Source of the DNA: Lachnospiraceae bacterium
GTDB taxonomy: Bacteria > Bacillota > Clostridia > Lachnospirales > Bianqueaceae
NCBI GenBank assembly: GCA_022794035.1
Contig: JAAWDX010000009.1
Span: forward strand, 1 to 64,000
Direction of reading: 5' to 3'
Length of the DNA: 64,000 nucleotides
Every line of letters begins with the position of its first letter. The first letter of the stretch is position 1. Positions 18,085-24,892 of the stretch are shown one piece after another. Made by a program: the position numbers and the translations under genes. The notes under the pieces were generated by a model. That model did not search any database. It worked only from the letters and a program-made list of their open reading frames with translations, and was not told the DNA's origin.

Positions 18085-18963
18085 TCAGGTGGTACGCGGG
18101 CGGTACCAAGAAGGGATGGGCGTTTGCATATCGTGATACCAGCTTAAGACATCATGCGCCTGTTTGCGCATGGTGGCAATTTCCTGATCGCCGTAGGAAA
18201 CGGCCCAGGCGATAGAGGAGAGCGTATTGCTGCTGATATAAAGAGCCAGCAGCTGCCAAAAGAGCAAAGGAACCGGCCCAGCAAAATATCCGTCTACCAT
18301 GCCGGAAGCAAAGGAGGGCGCAGCCTGCGCGCTCCAGACAATGCGATTAAACTCTTCCCAGGGATCGCCAAAATCAAAACGGTCAAAGTCGATGATGATC
18401 AGCTGATGGTTTTCGATCATCATATTGCCGATGTGATAATCACCGTGCTGCAGGCACTGCGGGCGACCGGACAGAAGCGGGCGGTTAGCCTGAATGTAGG
18501 AAAGGAGCTGGGGCGCTCCTTCAAACTCAATGGGGCATGCCTGATACAGCTTAATCTTGCGGTCTATTTTAGCATTAAACCGCGTTGCCCAGTCGGGTAA
18601 AGAAGCAGGCGCCGGAAGCGAGTGGATTTTTTGCAGAATCTGACCGGCGGTGAGGCCATAGGCATATTGCTCTGCATCGGAAAGAGAAGGAATCACATCC
18701 TCAGCATCGCATCCTTCAATCCAGGTTTGCAGAAGATAAGTGCCGTCAGGATGCTCCTCTATTGCCACCGGCTGGCACATGGGAATTCCCAGCGGCGCTA
18801 ATTGCTGCTGCACGCGGAACATGTCGGATAGGCGGCTGCCCTTAGCTTTTGGCGCTATGCGCAGAAGATACTGGGCGCCGTCTGCTGTGGCAACGCGATA
18901 TTTCTGATCACCGGACCAGCCCTTGCAAACAGGCTCCTTCGTAATAAACTGAAAAGACTTCAT
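18085..18963 (-). CDS. APH-family small-molecule phosphotransferase
   Basis: A 292-residue member of the aminoglycoside-phosphotransferase/choline-kinase fold. The catalytic loop HGDYHIGNMM (about 174-183) and the metal-binding IIDFDRF (about 190-196) are intact, and an N-terminal ATP-binding lobe precedes them. GGAGG lies eight bases upstream of ATG 18963. The family includes antibiotic kinases, homoserine and fructosamine kinases and others, so resistance is possible but not shown. It lies downstream of tRNA-Val in the same direction, past a terminator that may let some transcripts through. Confidence 0.75.
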   Translation of the reverse strand: MKSFQFITKEPVCKGWSGDQKYRVATADGAQYLLRIAPKAKGSRLSDMFRVQQQLAPLGIPMCQPVAIEEHPDGTYLLQTWIEGCDAEDVIPSLSDAEQYAYGLTAGQILQKIHSLPAPASLPDWATRFNAKIDRKIKLYQACPIEFEGAPQLLSYIQANRPLLSGRPQCLQHGDYHIGNMMIENHQLIIIDFDRFDFGDPWEEFNRIVWSAQAAPSFASGMVDGYFAGPVPLLFWQLLALYISSNTLSSIAWAVSYGDQEIATMRKQAHDVLSWYHDMQTPIPSWYRPRTT

Positions 18964-18978
18964 AAGAGATCCTCCGTT

Positions 18979-19009
18979 AAAAAATCTCCGTGAAGAAAAT
19001 CACGGAGAT
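18979..19009 (-). terminator. Intrinsic terminator after tRNA-Val (minus strand)
   Basis: A perfect ten-base-pair stem (ATCTCCGTGA with TCACGGAGAT) and, reading the minus strand, a run of T follow the tRNA gene and precede the kinase ribosome site. Confidence 0.88.
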
Positions 19010-19016
19010 GATGGAA

Positions 19017-19090
19017 TGGATGCTACAGGGTTCGAACCTGTGACCTCTGCGATGTGAACGCAGCGCTCTGACCAGCTGAGCTAAGCATCC
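19017..19090 (-). tRNA. tRNA-Val (anticodon CAC)
   Basis: On the minus strand the 74-base cloverleaf has a seven-base acceptor stem (GGATGCT/AGCATCC), D arm AGCTCAGCTGGTCAGAGC, anticodon stem CTGCG/CGCAG with loop TTCACAT giving anticodon CAC, and T arm with GTTCGAAC. The 3' CCA is not encoded. Upstream on the minus strand a TTGACT box and an AT-rich -10 region are present. Confidence 0.95.
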
Positions 19091-19175
19091 GAAATATGTC
19101 TAACTATAATTATTCTATCACAGTGTCAGTCAAAATGCAAGTTTTTTGTTGCAGTATTTGCACAGCTAATTCGGA

Positions 19176-19204
19176 TTGACTCTCGATATTCTCTACAGTA
19201 TAAT
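19176..19204 (+). promoter_or_regulatory. Promoter of the GTPase-nuclease fusion gene
   Basis: TTGACT (19176-19181) and a perfect TATAAT (19199-19204) are 17 bases apart, 42 bases before the start codon. Confidence 0.8.
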
Positions 19205-19246
19205 AAAACGTAGGAAAGCAAGTTAGATTTGAAAATGGGTGGATGA

Positions 19247-21877
19247 ATGAAGAAGCTAGTGGTTGGAATCTTGGCGCATGTGGATGCGGGCAAGACAACT
19301 TTATCAGAAGGAATGCTATTTGAAAGCGGGCGTTTGAGAAGATTGGGCCGTGTCGATCATCAGGACGCTTTTTTAGATCATGACGCGCAGGAGCGGGAGC
19401 GCGGGATTACGATTTTTTCCAAACAGGCCATCCTGCCGCTGGGGCAAACGGAAATCACACTGCTGGATACGCCTGGTCATGTTGATTTTTCCAGTGAGAT
19501 GGAGCGCACCCTGCAGGTGATGGATTATGCCATATTGGTCATCAGCAGCTTAGACGGCGTGCAGAGCCATACGCGGACCTTGTGGAAGCTATTGGAGCGG
19601 TATCAGATCCCTACCTTTTTATTTGTTAACAAAATGGATCTTGCCGGCAGCAGTCAGGAAGCGGTGCAAAAGGAGCTGCAGGAGCAGCTAAGCGAGGGCT
19701 GCGTTTGCTTTTCACAGGCGCAGGGCGAGGCCTTTTGGGAGAGCGTCGCCATGTGCGATGAGACAGCTCTCGGTGAGTATATAGAGACCGGCAGGCTCGA
19801 AGTGTCGCAGGTTCAGGAGCTCATTCAGAGGCGCAGGCTGTTTCCCTGTTATTATGGCTCCGCATTAAAGCTGCAGGCAGTTGGAGAATTTTTAGAAGGG
19901 CTGCAGCTGTATACGAAAAGCAGACAATATCCGGAGACCTTTGGCGCTAAGGTGTATAAAATTGCCTATGACCCTCAGGGCACAAGGCTGACCTACCTGA
20001 AGGTAACAGGCGGCATATTAAAAGTAAGGGACAGTATTTTATCAGCCGGCGGCGAGGAGAAGGTCAATCAGATCCGGCTGTATTCGGGCAGCAAATATGA
20101 AACGGCAGAGGCAGCGGCTGCCGGAGCTGTATGCGCGGTGACGGGCTTAAGCAAAACCTATCCCGGGGAAGGGCTGGGAGCGGAGAAGGATTCGCAGGCC
20201 CCTTTGCTGGATAGCTTTCTTACCTATCAGGTTATTTTGCCCGAAGGCTGTGAGCCGCATACGGCGATGCAGTATTTTCGGATGCTGGAAGAAGAGGATC
20301 CTCAGCTTCATGTGATTTGGAATGCGCAGCTCAAGGAGCTGCATGTGCAGCTGATGGGCGAGATCCAGCTGCAGGTGCTGCAGAGATTGGTACAGGACCG
20401 CTTTGGCCTTGCGATTCACTTTGGGCCCGGCAATATTGTGTACCGGGAAACGATTGAAGAGCCGGTTGAGGGCATGGGGCATTTTGAGCCATTGCGGCAT
20501 TATGCGGAGGTGCATTTGCTGCTGGAACCCGGCAGGCGGGGCAGCGGACTGGTGTTTGCAACGGACTGCAGCGAGGATGTGCTTGAAAAGAACTGGCAGA
20601 GGCTGATCCTGACACATTTGGCTGAGCGCAGCTATCCGGGCGTGCTTACCGGTTCGCCGATTACGGATATGAAGATTACGCTTCTGACCGGCAGAGCCCA
20701 TGTCAAGCATACCGAGGGCGGAGATTTCCGGCAGGCTACTTACCGCGCTGTGCGGCAGGGGCTTTTAAAGGCCAGAAGTGTGCTGCTTGAGCCGTGGTAT
20801 GCGTTTCAGCTGGAGATTCCCAGTCAGCAGGTAGGGCGCGCGCTAGCGGACCTGCAGCGTATGAGCGCAGAGTTTGAGCAGCCGGAGACGCACCAGAATG
20901 CAGCGCTTATCAGTGGCACAGCGCCGGTAGCCAAGCTGCAGGGCTATGCGCTGGAGGTCGCTGCTTACACAAAGGGACTGGGTCGTCTGATCTGCCTGCC
21001 GGAGGGCTATGCGCCCTGTCATAATGCAGACGAGGTCATAGCGAAGATCGCCTATAATGCCGAGAAGGACCTGGACAATCCGGGAGATTCTGTGTTTTGC
21101 GCCCATGGCGCCGGCTTTACGGTCAAGTGGAATGAGGCGGATGCCTATATGCATGTAAGCAGTCATCTGCAGCTGCAAAAGCCGCCGGAACGGACTGCAG
21201 ACTTGCCGGTGCGCGAGCGCAGGCTCTCACAAGCGGAGGATGCGGAGCTGATGGCCATTTTTGAACGGACCTATGGGCCGATTAAGCAGCAGGATATCCG
21301 GCGGAGCCGGGAGCTGTTTCAGCCGAGCGCGCAGACGGACAGGCTTGTGATGCAGGAGCAGGAGCCGGAGGAGGAATATCTGCTGGTGGACGGCTATAAT
21401 ATCATTTATGCATGGGAGGATTTGAAAAGGGCCGCCAAGGAGAATATGGATCTGGCGCGGCAAATGCTGATGGACAGGCTATGCGCGTATCAGAGCATTA
21501 AAAGATGCGTGTGCATTTTGGTGTTTGATGCCTACCGCATAGCGCGGGATATCGCGGAGACGCTTTCCTATCATAATATTTATGTTGTCTATACTAAGCA
21601 AGCCGAAACAGCGGATACCTATATTGAGCGGGCGACTTATGAGATGGGGAAGAAGCATAGAGTGCGGGTGGCTACCTCTGACCATGCGGAGCAGATGATT
21701 GTGCTGGGGCACGGCGCTTTTCGCATTTCGGCCCGCGAGTTTCAGGAGGAGGTGGAGGCGGCTGAAAGGCTTATGGCGCAGACACTGGAGGCGTGGAACG
21801 GAAACGAAGGCGAGCGGCTGCTGCAAACGCCGATTCAGGAGGAGACAGAAAAGTTTTCTGCCGAAAAAAATTCTTAA
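19247..21877 (+). CDS. TetM/EF-G-like ribosomal GTPase fused to a YacP/Rae1-type NYN ribonuclease
   Basis: An 876-residue two-part protein. Residues 1 to about 660 follow the tetracycline ribosomal protection/EF-G plan: G1 AHVDAGKTT (10-18), RERGIT (50-54), DTPGH (74-78), NKMD (128-131), then domains II-V. The domain IV tip that in TetM reads YSPVST is replaced here by a KHTEGGDFRQ segment (about 485-494), so classical tetracycline release is doubtful. After a charged linker, residues about 709-865 form a NYN/PIN-like domain matching YacP/Rae1: LLVDGYNII, VFDAYR, TADTYIE, ATSDHAEQ and GAFRISAREF. Rae1 is known to cleave mRNA in the ribosomal A site, which is also where TetM-like factors bind. 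A near-consensus promoter precedes it; the ribosome site (GGGTGG) is weak, and ATG 19243 is out of frame. Confidence 0.88.
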   Translation: MKKLVVGILAHVDAGKTTLSEGMLFESGRLRRLGRVDHQDAFLDHDAQERERGITIFSKQAILPLGQTEITLLDTPGHVDFSSEMERTLQVMDYAILVISSLDGVQSHTRTLWKLLERYQIPTFLFVNKMDLAGSSQEAVQKELQEQLSEGCVCFSQAQGEAFWESVAMCDETALGEYIETGRLEVSQVQELIQRRRLFPCYYGSALKLQAVGEFLEGLQLYTKSRQYPETFGAKVYKIAYDPQGTRLTYLKVTGGILKVRDSILSAGGEEKVNQIRLYSGSKYETAEAAAAGAVCAVTGLSKTYPGEGLGAEKDSQAPLLDSFLTYQVILPEGCEPHTAMQYFRMLEEEDPQLHVIWNAQLKELHVQLMGEIQLQVLQRLVQDRFGLAIHFGPGNIVYRETIEEPVEGMGHFEPLRHYAEVHLLLEPGRRGSGLVFATDCSEDVLEKNWQRLILTHLAERSYPGVLTGSPITDMKITLLTGRAHVKHTEGGDFRQATYRAVRQGLLKARSVLLEPWYAFQLEIPSQQVGRALADLQRMSAEFEQPETHQNAALISGTAPVAKLQGYALEVAAYTKGLGRLICLPEGYAPCHNADEVIAKIAYNAEKDLDNPGDSVFCAHGAGFTVKWNEADAYMHVSSHLQLQKPPERTADLPVRERRLSQAEDAELMAIFERTYGPIKQQDIRRSRELFQPSAQTDRLVMQEQEPEEEYLLVDGYNIIYAWEDLKRAAKENMDLARQMLMDRLCAYQSIKRCVCILVFDAYRIARDIAETLSYHNIYVVYTKQAETADTYIERATYEMGKKHRVRVATSDHAEQMIVLGHGAFRISAREFQEEVEAAERLMAQTLEAWNGNEGERLLQTPIQEETEKFSAEKNS

Positions 21878-21897
21878 ATTTGTTTCCGGAAAAACGC

Positions 21898-21927
21898 TTG
21901 ACTTAGAGTGAACTCCAATGATATACT
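21898..21927 (+). promoter_or_regulatory. MerR-type promoter with inverted-repeat operator
   Basis: TTGACT (21898-21903) and TATACT (21922-21927) are 18 bases apart, and the spacer holds a dyad of the TTAGAGT-GA-ACTCCAA type typical of MerR-family operators. It lies upstream of the MATE gene. No MerR gene is in the window. Confidence 0.65.
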
Positions 21928-21984
21928 AGATATTGTTTTTAAAATAAGTTTAAAAAGAGTGTATTCAGGAGAGGAGTTTATTCG

Positions 21985-23376
21985 ATGAGGGGTAAGGCAA
22001 GAACGGTTAATTTGATTGAGGGCTCTATTTGGAAGGGATTGATATTATTTTCGCTTCCGCTGATGGCCAGCAATCTGTTTCAGCAGTTTTATAATACGAT
22101 GGATTCTCTGGTGGTGGGGCAGTTTGTCGGCAGTACAGCGCTGGCCGCAGTTGGCTCTACGGGTTCTTTAAGCTTTCTGGTGATTGGCTTTTTTATGGGC
22201 TTCGGAACAGGATCGGGCGTGATTATTGCCCAGCATTATGGCGCTAAGGAGCCGGAGGAGGTTTCAAAAAGTGTACATACCGCTATGGCGCTGGCGATAT
22301 TTTTTGGCATTGTTTTAGGTGTGGTTGGAATTTTGATTGCACCAGGGCTCTTGAAGCTGATGAACACGCCGGATGATGTAATGGATCAGGCCGTGCTCTA
22401 TCTGAGAATCTATTTTGGCGGCGTGATTACGCTGACGGTCTACAACATCGGCAGCGGTATCATGCGCGCAGTAGGGGATTCGAAAAGACCCTTATATTAT
22501 CTGGTGATTTCCGGCATTACCAACGTAGTTTTAAATCTGGTTTTTGTCATTGTTTTCCATTTGGGCGTAGCCGGAGTGGCGCTGGCAACCATTGCCTCTC
22601 AGCTGCTGTCTTCTGTTTTGGTCGTGCGGGATCTGATGAGAACGCAGGAATCCTATCGGCTGGAGCTTCGCAAGATTCGTTTTCATAAAGAAATTTTGCT
22701 TAAGATCGCTAAAATTGGAATCCCTGCTGGCGTACAGTCCATGGTGATTTCACTTTCTAATATTGTGATTCAGTCTAAAATCAATATTTTCGGTTCCGAT
22801 GCGATGGCCGGACAGGCTGCGGCGCAGCGTATTGATGGCTTTGTGTATATGCCGCTGAATGCCTTTTCTTTGGCAATGACCACCTTTACCGCGCAGAACC
22901 TGGGGGCAGGCAAGTTTGACCGCGTTCACCGCGGTACAAAAACCGCGATGCTGCTGGGACTGATCTCTACTATCGCGCTCGGATGGAGCGCTGCATTGCT
23001 GGCAAGACCATTGGTTGGCTTATTTACGGATAAAGAAGAGGTGCTGTATTATGGAATCCGTTCCGTGCTCGTACTGGGCGGCACCTATTTTACCTTCGTG
23101 TTTAATGATATTTTAGCCGGCGTCATCCGCGGAGCCGGAAATGCAGTTGTGCCCATGACAATTTCCATTTTTAATATGTGTATCGTGCGAATCCTGTGGC
23201 TGACAATCATTCTTTCGATCTGGAAAAACTACTATCTGGTTCTAGTCTGCTATCCAATGACTTGGACGCTTTCCTCGCTATGCTATATTATTTACTATTT
23301 CAAGGGCAAATGGAGGGAGCCATGGAAGCAAAAGGAAGCCGAGCTCATGGCCGCAGCGGCAGAGAAGGAAGCTTAA
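21985..23376 (+). CDS. MATE-family multidrug/cation efflux transporter
   Basis: A 463-residue inner-membrane protein with about 12 hydrophobic segments in two homologous halves. MATE hallmarks include the N-terminal PLMASNLFQQFYNTMDSLVVG region, the VGDSKRPLYY loop and the second-half AAQRIDGFVYMP segment. MATE proteins export cationic drugs or metabolites in exchange for Na+ or H+. AGGAGAGGAG lies upstream of ATG 21985. It is preceded by a MerR-like operator, suggesting drug-inducible expression; the regulator must be encoded elsewhere. Confidence 0.9.
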   Translation: MRGKARTVNLIEGSIWKGLILFSLPLMASNLFQQFYNTMDSLVVGQFVGSTALAAVGSTGSLSFLVIGFFMGFGTGSGVIIAQHYGAKEPEEVSKSVHTAMALAIFFGIVLGVVGILIAPGLLKLMNTPDDVMDQAVLYLRIYFGGVITLTVYNIGSGIMRAVGDSKRPLYYLVISGITNVVLNLVFVIVFHLGVAGVALATIASQLLSSVLVVRDLMRTQESYRLELRKIRFHKEILLKIAKIGIPAGVQSMVISLSNIVIQSKINIFGSDAMAGQAAAQRIDGFVYMPLNAFSLAMTTFTAQNLGAGKFDRVHRGTKTAMLLGLISTIALGWSAALLARPLVGLFTDKEEVLYYGIRSVLVLGGTYFTFVFNDILAGVIRGAGNAVVPMTISIFNMCIVRILWLTIILSIWKNYYLVLVCYPMTWTLSSLCYIIYYFKGKWREPWKQKEAELMAAAAEKEA

Positions 23377-23520
23377 GGGCAGAGGGTGCAGTTTCTTTCG
23401 TCTTTTGCCATTTTCCACCGCCCATGGCGGAAATAGATGATATAGCTGAATTTTTTCAGCCGCGCATAGCTGAACTTGAATAAAATAGCGCAGATTATCA
23501 GCTAGCGAACATTCTTAAAT

Positions 23521-23553
23521 AAAAAATGACGGAAAAAATTCCGTCATTTTTTT
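23521..23553. terminator. Bidirectional intrinsic terminator
   Basis: AAAAAATGACGGAA pairs with TTCCGTCATTTTTT around a four-base loop. It serves the MATE gene and the converging minus-strand pair. Confidence 0.9.
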
Positions 23554-23580
23554 AAAAGACCCTGTAAGGGATAGAAATTT

Positions 23581-23624
23581 ATACGCTATTCTCTAAATTT
23601 CTCTAACAGTGGTGAATAGCGTAT
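23581..23624. repeat. Long perfect inverted repeat
   Basis: ATACGCTATTC (23581-23591) and GAATAGCGTAT (23614-23624) are perfect 11-base inverted copies separated by 22 bases. It has no T tract. It could be an operator or a remnant of a mobile repeat. Confidence 0.5.
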
Positions 23625-23644
23625 ACAACGATGACGCCTGTGAG

Positions 23645-23998
23645 CTATTCTGGTTTTTTCCAGATATGCTCCGGACAGGGAGGAAGCGCACGACCATCTG
23701 AAAAGGAAAGGACCTTTCCAATAATGCGTTTATGAGTAATGCGTTCAATGCGCACGCTATTATCTCCCCGGCAATGATAGAGGCCATGCTCAAAATAAAG
23801 AAAACGGTGAATCAAAAGGCCGCCGTGGCCATAGTCATAGACCAGAATATCGCCGGGCGTATAAGCAGGAGAGCGCTGCACCAGCACTTCATCGCCCTCC
23901 CAAAGCGTAGGATTCATGCTGATACCGTGTACAGATACGGGAAATGGCTTTCCCTGAAGGCTGCGAAGTAAGGCAAGTGTTTTAACAGATGGTTCCAT
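23645..23998 (-). CDS. S24/S26-like signal-peptidase-fold protein
   Basis: A 117-residue protein with the signal peptidase core: catalytic-Ser motif GISMNPTLWEGDEVLV (about 25-40), GDILVYDYG (about 49-57), IHRFLY where a His stands at the place of the general base as in SipW/ER-type enzymes (about 63-68), and RGDN (about 77-80). No transmembrane helix is visible, so it may be soluble or peripheral. ATG 23998 is preceded by AGGAGGAG. It lies 17 bases after the HprK-like gene and is surely cotranscribed. Such pairs are often seen in peptide-natural-product loci, but no precursor or modifying enzyme is evident here. Confidence 0.72.
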   Translation of the reverse strand: MEPSVKTLALLRSLQGKPFPVSVHGISMNPTLWEGDEVLVQRSPAYTPGDILVYDYGHGGLLIHRFLYFEHGLYHCRGDNSVRIERITHKRIIGKVLSFSDGRALPPCPEHIWKKPE

Positions 23999-24015
23999 AT
24001 ACGGCAGGACTCCTC

Positions 24016-24798
24016 CTATTTGAAATTTTGCTGCAGCAAAGCCTGCACATAAGCGGCATCATGATACGTCAGATCATAGCAAAGCGGCGTTAATTTCTGA
24101 AAGAACTGGATATAGCGCGCGCTCATATGATAGGGAATCAAAGCACTGGTGAAGAGGCGGTTAAGCGCCTCAGGCGCCGAAAGCGGGCAGCAGCGATTTG
24201 CCACAGCAGCGTCCTCCGTGCGGTTTAAAAAGAAAATAGCCTTTGGAGAAGCGGGCGCAAGCATTCGTTTCTCAGGAAAAAAGACATGACGCGGACTTTG
24301 ACGAGGTCCCATGTGCACGCAAGCCGGCATAGAAGCAGGGAAAACCCCTTGTAGATAATCATATCCGCCGTCCCGCAGATGAATCGGAGCACTGTAGGGC
24401 ATAACCTGCAGCGTATCCATATCCAGATAAAGGCAGTCATCATTTAGATAGGTATACCCCAGCTGCGACAAATAGGCAATGAGCGTTGTCTTTCCTGTGG
24501 TAGTGGCCGCCAGAAAAAGATAGGCGCCCGAGGCATCCGCCACTGCGCCGCCATGAAAGATAAAATAAGGCTCACGACAGGTGGTATGCTCGTACACAAA
24601 GGTTTGGATCTGCCCCAGAGGATTTTCATCGTCCATGCGCAGGGTCAGGAGCGGCTGCGCGCCGGCGCGCAAGGAAGGATCGGCCGGCTGCCATGCCGGA
24701 CCAAACCAAGAGGGCAGCAGAGCCGCCAGCGGGAGATCGTCCGGAAGGTCAAAGTAGATAGGATGAGCCTGAAATGGTCGGTTTAGCTGATAAAACAT
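24016..24798 (-). CDS. HPr-kinase-like P-loop ATPase
   Basis: A 260-residue protein with a C-terminal HprK-type core: HGGAV, a Walker A-like segment AATTTGKTTL (about 105-114, Ala replacing the first Gly) and the LNDDCLYLD aspartate motif (about 124-132). The N-terminal third resembles the leader region of HprK-related proteins in peptide clusters, and not the HPr sensor domain of true HprK. The start is ATG 24798, six bases after GGAG; an upstream in-frame TTG is less likely. It heads a two-gene operon with the S26-like peptidase and faces away from the GH95 gene. The phosphorylated target is unknown. Confidence 0.7.
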   Translation of the reverse strand: MFYQLNRPFQAHPIYFDLPDDLPLAALLPSWFGPAWQPADPSLRAGAQPLLTLRMDDENPLGQIQTFVYEHTTCREPYFIFHGGAVADASGAYLFLAATTTGKTTLIAYLSQLGYTYLNDDCLYLDMDTLQVMPYSAPIHLRDGGYDYLQGVFPASMPACVHMGPRQSPRHVFFPEKRMLAPASPKAIFFLNRTEDAAVANRCCPLSAPEALNRLFTSALIPYHMSARYIQFFQKLTPLCYDLTYHDAAYVQALLQQNFK

Positions 24799-24892
24799 AG
24801 AAAGCTCCAATCTGATTAACAAAATGATAGATATTACTAGTATATCACAGAAATTGAAAAATGGAAGATGATCCTTGTGAGGAGGTGTTTTT

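Noticed and set aside
19247-21877. Simple annotation of the GTPase as a tetracycline resistance protein.
   Set aside because: The domain IV tip lacks the TetM YSPVST element, and a nuclease domain is added.
23424-23483. A 19-residue peptide-like frame after the MATE gene.
   Set aside because: It has no ribosome site and lies within a hairpin-rich tail region.
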